In this document: in pieces, positions 11,290-21,544 of the stretch | Position numbering within the stretch: the stretch's first letter is position 1 | How the letters are laid out: every line of letters begins with the position of its first letter | Source of the DNA: Tupaia tana | Taxonomy: Eukaryota; Chordata; Mammalia; Scandentia; Tupaiidae | Assembly (NCBI GenBank): GCA_026018925.1 | Contig: JAKSZU010000005.1 | Location: forward strand, 82,015,398 to 82,079,397 | Direction: 5' to 3' | DNA length: 64,000 nt | The notes under the pieces: model-generated | What the model was told of the DNA's origin: nothing | Seen by the model: the letters and a program-made list of their open reading frames with translations, nothing else | Database searches by the model: none | Position numbers and translations under genes: made by a program

Positions 11290-11755
11290 CATATACAGAT
11301 CCTAAGAAGATGCCTCCCTGAAAAGTTTGAGAGGCCTTTGGAATTTCTTGCTTAACTCAAAGGTATTATCCCAAAGGTATTATCCCAGATGAAGCCAATC
11401 TGTAAAGACTAGAAGAGGGTGCTGCTTCTACAAACTCAAATGACAGCAAAAGAAACTACGTAATTAATTAAAAAACAAGTCACACAAAGAAATATGGTAA
11501 CATGGTTCAATTGAAGGATCCAAATAAGTCTCCAAAACTAACTCTAAAGAAACAGATATATTAAATACCTGACCAAGAATTTTTTAAAAATTTTAAGTTC
11601 AAGCAGTGCAAGAGAACAGACAGAAAACTAGAAATATTAGATAAATGATGCATGAACTAAATGAAAGTATCAAATAAATAAAAAACTACAAAAAGAACCA
11701 AGAATTTATTGAATCTAAACAATGAAACTCAATTTAAAACTTTCATTTAATTTAA
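11290..11755 (+). mobile_element. Old L1, 5' UTR/ORF1-start region, sense
   Basis: GATGCATGAACTAAATGAAAG, then AACTACAAAAAGAACCAAGA, and the preceding CAAGAGAACAGACAGAAAAC correspond to the A-rich region around the ORF1 start of old L1M elements. An exact 14-bp tandem duplication lies at 11359-11386. No open frame survives. The left boundary is uncertain; 10800-11290 may belong to it. Confidence 0.55.
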
Positions 11756-11774
11756 TGACAAAATTTATCACTTT

Positions 11775-12020
11775 TATTATTTTTATTAGTAGGTTTTCAT
11801 TGACATAATAGTTGTCTGTATTTATGGGTACAGTGAAATTTCTCAAAACACATACATAATTTGTATTGATTAAAGATGGGAAATAGACATGTCCATCATT
11901 TCAACCATTTATTATTGCTTTGTGTTCTGAATATTCAAAATCCTCTTTTTTTGCTATTTTGAAATGTATAGTTCTAATACATCTTAATGGTCTTTTTAAT
12001 TTTATTCTTTCAATTGGTTT
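11775..12020 (-). mobile_element. Old L1 3' UTR, antisense
   Basis: TATTTATGGGTACAGTGAAA, then TGTGTTCTGAATATTCAAAA and GCTATTTTGAAATGTATAG are diagnostic of the L1MA-type 3' UTR in reverse. Confidence 0.75.
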
Positions 12021-12114
12021 AGTACACAGAATGAAATGAAAACTAACATACTGCTCAATTATTTATTTCAAAGTAAACTCATATATAACCAACACTGAAA
12101 TTAAGAAATAGAGC

Positions 12115-12371
12115 AGTGCCAGGGAAAATCTTCTCACCTGGTGGTCAAAAGAGCAGAATTCCACATGACCAACTCTGGTTCAAATCACATCCCCAGTAAC
12201 CTGAAAAATACACCAGGCATGTGTGCATGCATGCCCCAAATCCCAACAGGATGGAAAGTGAAGGAGAAGGAATTGTAGCTTGACCACACCCCTTGGGGTT
12301 GTACTTCTCTCTCTCTCTCTTTCTCTCTGTTCATCTCTTTCTGGTGATTGCATATGCTTTGTGGCAAATGT
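12115..12371 (+). mobile_element. tRNA-derived SINE, long form, old
   Basis: GTGTGCATGCATGCCCCAAATC, then GAGAAGGAATTGTAGC and a CT-rich end (12301-12328) finishing ATGCTTTGTGGCAAATG. The head is heavily mutated. Confidence 0.75.
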
Positions 12372-12422
12372 CTATATCTATGTTTGTATCTATATTTATC
12401 TATCTGTATCTATATCTATCTT

Positions 12423-12460
<38 letters not shown>

Positions 12461-12472
12461 ATCTATCGAATG
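12372..12472. repeat. (TATC)n microsatellite at the SINE 3' end
   Basis: Imperfect then near-perfect CTAT repeats start exactly where the SINE A-rich tail would be. Confidence 0.95.
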
Positions 12473-12687
12473 TTGTGAATACCTCAAGCATTTATCACAT
12501 GTCTTCTCTCATTTGGAGATTATTTTTCTTTAAAAAAAAACAACACCATATTTCAATTTATACCATTTCATTCTTTCTTTACATACGGTTTTCACATTTA
12601 AGAGTGTTGACCATGCATAACAAATATATGTTTTTTTATTTCATTTTTTCCTAAAGAATTATTTTATTAACTTTATATATTTATTTT

Positions 12688-12820
12688 AATTTGACCAGAA
12701 AAGGATAGAGCAAGAGAGAGACAGAAAGTGAGAAAGCAGGCTGCCAGGTCTGGGACTCAAATCGCAGCTGGCCATGTGGATGTCCTGTGCCCTTAACCAC
12801 CATGCCACCTGCCAATCCCT
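12688..12820 (-). mobile_element. tRNA-derived SINE, short form
   Basis: AATTTGACCAGAAAAGGATAG, then GCCAGGTCTGGGACTCAAATC and CATGCCACCTGCCAATCCC. Confidence 0.85.
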
Positions 12821-13019
12821 TTAATTATATTTTTCAAAAAACAAAAATTGCTGGAAGTTTTTTTGCACAGGTAACTTTTAAATCCTTTGTCTATTATATG
12901 TTTCATTTTGAAAATTAATCCAAGTTTTGATTTTAAGGTAATGAAAATGCTGCTGTTCTTTAATATTTTGCCAAACATGACTATAATTTTTACATATTTT
13001 AAACTTTAAATTTAATTAA

Positions 13020-14140
13020 TTAACTATATTTTTGATGTTGGATGAACTGCATCTTGGTGGGATTATTAGCATTTGTGTATGTTCCTTCAGTAAACTGTAA
13101 TTTTGGTGATTCACACTTTAAGAAAGTAACACAGGACTCTTCCATGAATACAGCCATCCATGTCTCTGGTGCACATGACCACACGACTAGTTTGGGGCAT
13201 ATATAGATGTGAGCAGTGTAGATTTGATGGTGTATGTCTACTTTTATTTTGATAGATAATCCCACACTACTTCCCAAAATGATCTTTCTAATGCCACTAC
13301 TCCTCAAAAGTATGGTAGTTACCATTGCACCATATCCTTGTCAACGTTCGCATCAATCTTACATTTTAGCCATTGTAATGAATGTGTAGTAGAAACACGT
13401 GAGGATTTTATTGTATTAATCAGTAGTGAAATTGTGTACACTATTTCCAGCAATTTAGAAATATGTTATGAAGAGCCTGTTCGTATTTCTTGCTCATTTT
13501 TCTACCTCTGATTTTATTTTATTCACATCAATTTGTAGATTTTACTTATATTCTGGCAATAAGCTCTTGATGGGTTTAGTTTTGCAAATATAATTTTCCT
13601 CTTTATGATTTGACTTTCATTAGTTTAATGACATCTTAATTGTAGTGGAATAGAATGTATGAATATTTTCTTTTATAGCTTATGTTTGCTATATCCTAGT
13701 TTATAACTTTTTACACTCAAGCTTTTTTTTTAATGTTATCTTCTAGGAACTTTATAGCACGGTCAAGCTTAGATCTGTTCATATACCAAGACTGATTTTT
13801 GTGCATCTTGTGTTACATGAGTCACATTTATTTTCTTCTCAGGTATTAATACTAAATTTTCTTAGCTACATTTTGAAAAAACAATGACAAAAAATTATTT
13901 TTCTCTGTTGCTTTGCAATGGTTTCTTTATAATATATCCTGTGCCTGGAGGCATAAGTTTCTGTTTTGGATTTTCACTGTCCTTTAATTAGTCATTTACA
14001 TAATTTTAAAAGCATACCATAGTCTCTTAATTAAATGTATTATTGTAATATGATTTCATATTCAACATAGTGATATACTTCATTTATTCTATTTCTCCAG
14101 GTTTGGTTTTGGCTATATTTAAAATTTTGCTTACCTATTT
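13020..14140 (-). mobile_element. Diverged old L1M, antisense ORF2/3' region
   Basis: TACATTTTAGCCATTGTAAT, then TTATATTCTGGCAATAAGCT and GTTTTGCAAATATAATTTTC follow the order of the antisense ORF2 C-terminal region of old L1s. The end at 14140 is approximate. All frames are broken. Confidence 0.6.
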
Positions 14141-14489
14141 AAGTTTTAAAACAAACTTGTGAAGTTAATAGAAACATTGCTAATATTGACAAAATGACAA
14201 AATGATAAATAAATGGGTATATATAGAAAATGTGTATAGTTGGTGTTGAATTTATATTATTAAAATGTCGATTATTTTTAAAGCCATGGACACTTTATAA
14301 CATTTTATTCATTGAGATATTTTAAAATTTCACACATTAGTAGATTATATTTTTCAGTGTAGAAGTATCAAACTATAATTTTTACACCTTTTCTTAAGAG
14401 ACTGAAAATATTTTTCCTTAAAAGTAAAAAAAAAAGAAATCTTTTTCTGGGGGGGCATATAAGAATGGAATGTAGAAATGGAATTGAAT

Positions 14490-14975
14490 CTGTATTTTAT
14501 TTTAGTTTTTATTATTATTTTAATATAATTTATAGATTCAATCACTATACATCAGTACAACTTGTAAAGTGACTTTACCCATGAATACACTTCACACCAG
14601 TCAAGTTGAAGATATCATACATATTATCATCAACTACCATCCATTTTTGTGTCCACTAAATGTCTTGTCTCTCTATTTCTCTCCTTAATTCATTTCCTCT
14701 TAACTGTTCCCTTTCTTCCGCCCTCTTCCCACACTGTCTGTTGTTTCAGTAACCATTTTTCATGCTTCTATATCCTCTAATCTTTCTGTTTCTGTCATAG
14801 AGTGAGGACAGTCAGTATATATGAAGTGGAAACACACAATGTCCCTGTTTCATAGCCTGACTTGCTTCTCTCATCAGTAAATCTTCCATGTTTGTCCACT
14901 TTCTATCAAATGTCAGGGTCTTTTTTTTTTTTTATATCTGAGTAATATATTTTGACATAGTATTCATTATCATTG
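14490..14975 (-). mobile_element. Lineage-type L1 3' end, antisense
   Basis: TTCAATCACTATACATCAGT, then AGTCAAGTTGAAGATATCAT, TCATAGAGTGAGGACAGTCA and ATCTGAGTAATATATTTTGA. The first part recurs at 24566, 28885, 32965 and 41480. The later part is the usual reverse L1 3' UTR, which ties the family to L1. Confidence 0.75.
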
Positions 14976-15214
14976 TGAAATTCATTGTTCATTTAAAAAA
15001 TGTTTAAACTTTAAATTTAAAAAAGATTCCTGCTTTACTAATTATTATTATATTCACTTTTTAGTATTTTTGTACCCACAAATTTATCTGTAACATTAGG
15101 TTTTTTTTTTTCTTTTATCTTTACACAGTCTTTATTTTATTGACTTGCCTTATTTAATGGTGTAGGACAATTTAGATCAAAATAGGTGATACAAGAAATA
15201 TTGTGCCTCTTCTA

Positions 15215-15466
15215 GGGTAGTAGGTAGTGCTTAAGGTGTTGGAATCCACATGGCTGACCATGGTTTGAGTCCTGCAGTTCAGCATCCAACAGATTAAGAC
15301 ACTCAATGGGCATATTTGTGTGCATGCCCAAAATACCAGAAGGAGAATAGAGGAGAAGGGATTAAGGCATGGTCATCCCTCCAGAGGATCATTTCTCACT
15401 TTCCTTCTCACTATCTCCCTCTGTCTCTTTCCAGTGAGCAGAAATGCCCTATGACAAATACCTTTA
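15215..15466 (+). mobile_element. tRNA-derived SINE, long form, old
   Basis: GGTTTGAGTCCTGCAGTTC B-box region, then GTGTGCATGCCCAAAATACC, GAGGAGAAGGGATTAAGGC and the end GCCCTATGACAAATACC. A short insertion follows the B box. Confidence 0.85.
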
Positions 15467-15885
15467 AAAATATTGTAAATTTTATGCTTATTCTAAACAT
15501 AAAAGTATTCCATTTATAATATTAATTATGAAAATATATTTTAAAATGTACTTAGTTCATTGAGCTAATTATGTTTTTAAGTAAGAAGAGTTTTTCAAGA
15601 CTGGACATGGAAATCATATAATCAACCTACTTATTAAAATGATTATTAGATTTTCCTCTTATATCCTACCAAGGCAGCAAATTTTTCTTATTGACTTTCA
15701 TAGAAATATATCAGTCTTATGTTATTAAAATAAACTCATAATTGTAAATAAATACTATTTTTATTTATTTTCTTTGTTATCCTTTACATGAATTTACTTC
15801 CATTTTTAGGATTTCTGTGTCAATTTTTATTAATTAAATGAGCTCATGAATATCCTTCACTGAATTTTATTTATTTATTTTTAAA

Positions 15886-16205
15886 GTGCTTTATTTTTAG
15901 GGCAGTTTTAGTTTCACAGAAAAATTGAGAGGAATGTTACAGGGATTTTTTCCATATACCCACTGCCCCCATAGATCAACGTCCCCCACCACTTTTGTTA
16001 CTATCAGTGAACCTATACGGATACATCATGATCACTCCAAGTTCATAGTTTATATTAGCATTCAGTATTAATATTGAACATACCAAGGTTTTAAGCAAAT
16101 GCATAAAGATGCATGTCCACTATTGTAGTATCATAGAGAGTATTTTCATTGCCCTAAAAAACCTGAGATCTACTTATTTATTCTTGCTCTTCTTCCTATA
16201 TTGTT
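15886..16205 (-). mobile_element. Old L1M (L1MC/MD-type) 3' UTR, antisense
   Basis: TTTTAGTTTCACAGAAAAAT, then CCATATACCCACTGCCCCCA and GAGAGTATTTTCATTGCCCT are characteristic of this 3' UTR in reverse. Confidence 0.75.
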
Positions 16206-16284
16206 ACCCTTAAGTGGAAAACTGTACCAGTGCATCTTATGAGTTTTACAGAAATTATAAAATGATTATACCATTTTTATTTAT

Positions 16285-16538
16285 TTTTTTTTGGTTTTGC
16301 TATAGGGCACATATGCTCATTGGAGAGACAGAGAGAGACAGTGAGAGGGAAAGTGAGAAATCACCCCTGATGGGGGATGTTCATACTGCAGTCCCTCCTC
16401 CGCCATTATCGTCCTGGGACTTTGGGCACACACAAACATGCACTTGGCATGAGTTTCAAGCCACCAGGTCTGGAACTCAAACCACAGCCAACCATGAGGG
16501 AGTCTAGAACGTTAACCAATACACTACCTGCTGGCCCC
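16285..16538 (-). mobile_element. tRNA-derived SINE, long form
   Basis: GGTTTTGCTATAGGGCACATA to ACACTACCTGCTGGCCCC. The middle is well kept but CpGs are mostly decayed. Confidence 0.9.
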
Positions 16539-17071
16539 AACTGAATTTTAATGTCCCATATATCTGGTGAATCTCCATTAGGTATGAGAAGTTTTTAATT
16601 TTATTTATAATGTATTTTTAGATCTTGAGTAGAATCTTATGATTTCAATTCTGCAGGAAGGTTTTCTTGCATAGATTTACTGTGAGTTGTAATCATTTTA
16701 ATAGTTATAGTCTATGCAGTTTATTTTTCCTACTGTTATATTTGCAAATATATATTTAACCATTTGTTTTCATTTCATAAAATTTCAAATTATTCATATG
16801 AGATCATTTAAAATAGTATCCAATGAACATTTTGCATTTAGTTTTTGTCCTAAAATCTATTATCCAATCAAGTCTTTTTGTACAATTGCTCTCTTTTGTT
16901 TTCTTGAACGTTTACAACTGATATAAGTCAAATATTTGACTTTTCAGGAATTCAAAAATTACTCAGCTTCTACTTAATTAGTACTTTCAAGTTATTTATT
17001 TTTACTTTCTTTACATTAAATTTCTTTTCTTTCATTTTATTGATTTTCAGCCTTTTACTTTCTTTTTCTCT
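16539..17071. other. AT-rich DNA, nothing recognised
   Basis: No repeat or open frame supported. Confidence 0.5.
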
Positions 17072-17351
17072 GAGATTTTTGCCTTAGGGTGTGTGCGCTC
17101 ACCAAAGAGAGAGAAAAACAGAAACAGCGGGAGAAAATGAAAAATCACCACCCAGTGGGGGAAGAAAAGTGAGAAGCATACCCTGGGGAGATGCCACACT
17201 GCAATTCTTTCTCCTCCATTCTCTCCCTGGGATCAAGGGCAGTCATGCACACATGCTTGACATGTTTTACAACCCACCTGGTTGGGAACTTGAACCGTGG
17301 TTGGCCATAAGGTTGCCCAGAGACCTAACACCTTCACCACCTGCTGGGCCA
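17072..17351 (-). mobile_element. tRNA-derived SINE, long form, with internal duplication
   Basis: GAGATTTTTGCCTTAGGGTG to CACCACCTGCTGGGCC. The segment equivalent to 'AAAGTGAGAAATCACCCCCCAGGGG' appears twice in diverged form at about 17127-17193, making the copy longer than normal. Confidence 0.85.
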
Positions 17352-17682
17352 CCTTTTGACCCTCTAATGTATACCTGTACATGTATGAATGTACTTCTAA
17401 TAACTGATTTAGCAATATCGCAAATATTTGAATATGCTATAATTCATTCTTTTTATTTGTTTAAAGAGAGATTTTTGCTACAGGGGGCATGTGTTCACTG
17501 TAGAGACAGAGAGACAAAAAGTGAAGAATCGCCCCCTGAGGGAGATGGCAATGCTGCAATTCCTTCTTCTTTATTCTCCTCTTGGGATCCTAGGCATGCA
17601 CACACTCATGCCCAGCATAAGTTTCAAAACACCAGGACCAAGACTCAAACCGTGTTCGACCACATGAAAGTCCAGTGATGTA

Positions 17683-17932
17683 GGGACCAGCAGTTAGCGT
17701 AATAGCTATGTCGCTGGACTCCCACGTAGTCGACCGCGGTTCGAGTCCCGGACCCGGCGGCTTAAACTCACACCGGGCGCGTGTGCGTGCGTGCCCAAGA
17801 TCCCGAGAGGAGAATGGAGGAGAAGGGATTGCGGCGTGGCCATCCCCCCTGGGGGGTGATTTCCTGCTTTCTATCTCTCTGTCTCTCTCGGTCTGTCTGG
17901 CGAGCGCACACGCCCTATAGCAAAAACCTCTC

Positions 17933-17963
<31 letters not shown>
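17683..17963 (+). mobile_element. Young full-length tRNA-derived SINE nested in another SINE
   Basis: Begins GGGACCAGCAGTTAGCGTAA and ends CCTATAGCAAAAACCTCTCC followed by ~30 uninterrupted A. The 16-bp direct repeat AAAGTCCAGTGATGTA lies at 17667-17682 and 17964-17979 (the A part is ambiguous with the tail). CpGs are almost all intact, which makes it one of the least diverged copies here. Confidence 0.97.
17695..17748 (+). promoter_or_regulatory. Pol III internal promoter (A and B boxes) of the nested SINE
   Basis: The A box TAGCGTAATAG at 17695-17705 has one change from the TAGCGTAATGG of sister copies. The B box GGTTCGAGTCC at 17738-17748 is a perfect match to GGTTCGANTCC. Whether it is transcribed cannot be seen from sequence. 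Confidence 0.7.
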
Positions 17964-17970
<7 letters not shown>

Positions 17971-18155
17971 AGTGATGTAACAATTACATCATTTGCTGGT
18001 CCTGCTATAATTCATTATCTTACAGTTCAAAATAAGTAGGTGCCCATTTGAATATCTTCTATTATTCAAAAGAAATAACTTGCGGTTTTCATATTTAAAA
18101 ATATATACTTGTATATATTCAAATCAGTATTTTTGGTTTGTAATTAATATTTATT

Positions 18156-18408
18156 GGGACAAGCAGTTGGAATAATGGCTATGTTGCTGGACTCCCATGT
18201 AGTCAAGCGTGGTTCAAGTCTCAGACCCAGTGGCTTAAACTAACGCTGGGCGCGTGTGTGTGCATGCCAAACATTGCAAGAGGAGAATGAAGGAGAAAGG
18301 ATTGCAGCGTGACCATCTCCCCTGGGGGGTGATTTCTCACTTTCTGTCTCTCTGTCTCTCTGTCTTTCTGGTGAGCACACACGCTCTATAGCAAAAACCT
18401 CTCAAAAA
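18156..18408 (+). mobile_element. tRNA-derived SINE, long form
   Basis: GGGACAAGCAGTTGGAATAA, then GTGGTTCAAGTCTC and the end CTCTATAGCAAAAACCTCTC. ATATTTATT flanks both sides (about 18147-18155 and 18409-18417). Confidence 0.92.
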
Positions 18409-18751
18409 TATATTTATTTAAGTATATGTACAATTTGTACATTCTTCTAGCTTTCTTAATTCACCTCAGAGATTAAATCTCTTATTTTTTTATTTTATTT
18501 CAAGAAACTAGTTTGAATTCATTTATTACAGAATTTGCTATAATTTAATCAGTTTTTGTTTGCTTCACAACGTCTTTACCTCACCTATTTACAGAATAGT
18601 GTTTTCTTCTGGTGAAAAGATCTGGGTTTCCTGTTATTTTATTTCACTGGTTTATTTTCTTGATTTAAAGTGCTCATTGGTTTATTTTTCTGTTTCTCTC
18701 TCTTTCTGTTAGAATTTATTTTTCTTGCTTTTTTGTTTGTTTGTTTGTTTT

Positions 18752-18970
18752 CCAGAGAGCATGCATGCATGCTAAAGAGAGAGGAACAGAGAGTGAGGAG
18801 GGAGAAAGCACCCTCCCAATGGGACATGGTCACACTATAATCCATTCTTCCTGGCCCTATCAAGATTTGGGGCATCCACACACCTGTGCATAGCATGTTT
18901 TCCAACTGTCAGTGCAAGGATTTGAATTCTGGTCAACCACAAGGCCATGGACCTACTCCATCCTCTGGCC
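18752..18970 (-). mobile_element. tRNA-derived SINE, long form, old
   Basis: AGAGAGCATGCATGCATGCT, then CACCCTCCCAATGGGACATG and ATTTGGGGCATCCACACACC. The right end CATCCTCTGGCC is degraded. Confidence 0.75.
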
Positions 18971-19012
18971 ATTTTGTTCATTTTTATTGTTTTTTCTTAA
19001 ACAGTTTTACTA

Positions 19013-19014
<2 letters not shown>

Positions 19015-19050
<36 letters not shown>
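19015..19050. repeat. (TG)n microsatellite
   Basis: About 18 uninterrupted TG units. Confidence 0.97.
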
Positions 19051-19051
<1 letters not shown>

Positions 19052-19769
19052 AATAAGGAATCAAGGGGGAAAAGAAAGAAGCAAAACATTTAAGGGACAA
19101 AAAAATGAAAAATTATGTGTTCATAAGAACATTTTTAACTGGACTAATATGAGTGTATTCACATTGGAAAAACTGATTTTGTAAGCTGTAATAATATACA
19201 GTGATTAAGTATATAAATAAAAAACAATGGCCTGATACTTCAATAATTTTTCAGGGTTTCAAAATTGATTTATAAGTACTTCACACACTAGATTTCAAGT
19301 CATGTTGTACAATCTATTTCCTCTCCTGTAGATCCCTGATATTTGCCTTTTCTTGCTTTATTTAGAATGTGTTCTTCTGATGTCCATTAACATATATTAT
19401 CTTTTCAGTGGTTTTGAATCTGCTGAATTGCCTATTTTAATATTATTGAAAGTAGCATTCCAATCATATCTATTGCTTTTATATTTGTTAACTAACTTTA
19501 CCAACATGTTTGCAATCTAGAAAGAGCAATGATTTTTGGTATCTTTTACATAAATATTTTACTTTTATGTACACAAAATTATCAATATTTGCCTTTATGT
19601 TTAGTACATTTTGAATATAACAGGAAATCTTTCCTACCCCAATGTCATAAACACATATTTCTACATTGATATCTAAAAGTATGAAAAATTTCTAATTTTC
19701 AATTAGTCTTTAATATACCCAGAATTTACTTATTTATATAATTTTAAAGACATAGTATGTGAGCTGGTT
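19051..19769. other. AT-rich DNA, nothing recognised
   Basis: No SINE, L1 or coding signal could be supported. Confidence 0.5.
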
Positions 19770-19826
19770 ATCCCGAGTATTCTCTGGTGAAGCTGGAGTT
19801 ACAAGTGCACACCATGTTCCCAGCCT
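19770..19826 (-). repeat. Possible 7SL/Alu-like fragment
   Basis: TCCCGAGTA, then AGCTGGAGTTACAAGTGCAC and ACCATGTTCCCAGCC resemble the antisense 7SL-derived motif CCCGAGTAGCTGGGATTACAGG with an ~11-base insertion. It is short and could be coincidence. Confidence 0.25.
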
Positions 19827-19999
19827 ATAAATTGGACCTAGAATTGAATCTAGACCTCATATGTTGTCCAAACCTGCAAAGAACCACATGCGAGCAGTGC
19901 TCAGAACCACAAATGGGTCTTGAATTAATTTTGTATATAATATGAATGATCTTACTTTATTGCTTGTACTAAGGGTTATAAAATCACTCCAGCATCGTT

Positions 20000-20240
20000 G
20001 TTTCCCCTTTTAACATTTTATTTTTAAAATATTAAGTATATATAAAAGTACAGAGAAAGGGATAAGCCTCAGGTACTCATCACACAGCTTCAAGAATTAT
20101 GAAATCATCGTTGATCTTGTTTCATTCATACCTGTAATCATGATCTCTCTTGAGTGATTTTGAAGCAAAGCCAGACTCCAATATTTTATCTGTAAATATT
20201 TTAGCATGAATCTTAAAAACTCAGGTCTCTTTTAACTGCA
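20000..20240 (-). mobile_element. Probable old L1M 3'-end fragment, antisense
   Basis: AAAGTACAGAGAAAGGGATA, then CTCATCACACAGCTTCAAGA and CCAATATTTTATCTGTAAAT resemble the conserved antisense 3' end of very old L1/HAL1-type elements. Confidence 0.4.
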
Positions 20241-20376
20241 TTTTTGCATCTAAATTTAATTCTTTGCTCTCAATGAGTTTCTATAAATTGAATTATTTAT
20301 TTTTTTGCAGTTTGCCTAAATCAGTATCCAAGTGCAGTTTATGCATTGCAATTGATTTAGTGTTTCTAAGTCTACA

Positions 20377-20393
20377 TATATATATATATAGAT

Positions 20394-20432
<39 letters not shown>

Positions 20433-20448
20433 CACATACATATACATT
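20377..20448. repeat. (TA)n(CA)n(TA)n compound microsatellite
   Basis: TATATA runs flank about 11 CA units. Confidence 0.95.
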
Positions 20449-20990
20449 TCCTCTCTCTTTTTAAACAAATTATTCATTAAAAAACTGAACTGTTGGTTCT
20501 GTAAAGATTTCGATAATTTCCATATTCAGTATTTTCCTGATTACAACTCAGTGGTATTTTCTGACATGTTTCTGATATGTATATTCTCCAAACAGCTAGT
20601 TAGCCCAGAGATTTAATCAGATTTATATGTGAAGTTTACCAAGCGTATAATACTTCATACAGAATTTTGTGTACTTCCATCAGTAAATATATAAAGTTTG
20701 TCAGCATATTTTTCAGGTGCTAATAACTACTAGTGGTCATTGCCTAGATCCATTATTTCATTAGGACTGAAAAATCACAATGATCTAGTACATAACTCCT
20801 TTATTATTAATTATACTAATGCTTATTGAACAGTCCATCTCTTTACAAGTTTATCATGCATGTAAACAAAATGAAAGACAAACCACTGTTCAGAAGAATT
20901 CATTGCAACAAAATGTTAGTATCCACAGTATATAATAAACTTTCTAAAAATAATTAATAAATTATTTATTTATTTAATTCCTTTTGCAAT
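20449..20990. other. AT-rich DNA, nothing recognised
   Basis: No feature supported. Confidence 0.5.
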
Positions 20991-20999
20991 TATTATTAT

Positions 21000-21126
21000 T
21001 TATTTATTTGATCAGAGAGAAAGAGTAAAGGAAATCAAGAAAGCAAGCCACCAGGTCCAGGATTCAAGCTGTGGTCAGCCATGTGGGAATTCAGCGCCTT
21101 TAACCACCATGCCACCTGCTGACCCC
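21000..21126 (-). mobile_element. tRNA-derived SINE, short form
   Basis: TTTATTTGATCAGAGAGAAAG, then CACCAGGTCCAGGATTCAAG and CATGCCACCTGCTGACCCC. Complete short form. Confidence 0.88.
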
Positions 21127-21544
21127 AAACTTTAAAAAAATCAGTAAAGGGAAAACAGGAAAATATGTAAGTCAATCGACAAGAAATTTGAAGTGAAATG
21201 CTAAATATAATCAAACACATGAAAAGCTCTGCAACTTCACTGGGAATCATAGCAATGTAACTAAAGTAAAAATAATTGGCAAAATTTAAAAGTTAGACTA
21301 AATTTAATAATCAAGAGAATTCACGGAAACACAGAACTGAGTGTAAACTAGCAGAACCACATTATACATATTTTGATAATACTCTATCTGGTGATAATGA
21401 AGGTGACTATACCTGGAAATTAACAATACCCCTCCCACACATTCATCCTAATAAATTTTTCTCTCATGTTTCTAAGAATAATAATGTTTATAATGTACTA
21501 TGTGTAATAGTTTAAAAATAGAACACATGCATATTGCAAGTGAA

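Larger units (their letters stand above)
17467..18003 (-). mobile_element. tRNA-derived SINE, long form, split by a younger SINE
   Basis: The left part is 17467-17682 (GATTTTTGCTACAGGGGGCA to CCAGTGATGTA). The right part resumes after the duplication at 17980-18003 (ACAATTACATCATTTGCTGG). Removing 17683-17979 restores a continuous SINE. Confidence 0.93.

Noticed and set aside
12280-12654. 124-codon frame rich in Ser, Ile and Tyr
   Set aside because: Low-complexity translation of the (TATC)n array. The same applies to 56789-57109.
17683-17755. Possible genuine tRNA gene
   Set aside because: The A and B boxes are those of a SINE head. The sequence continues into the SINE body, and no proper acceptor-stem pairing or mature 3' end is evident.
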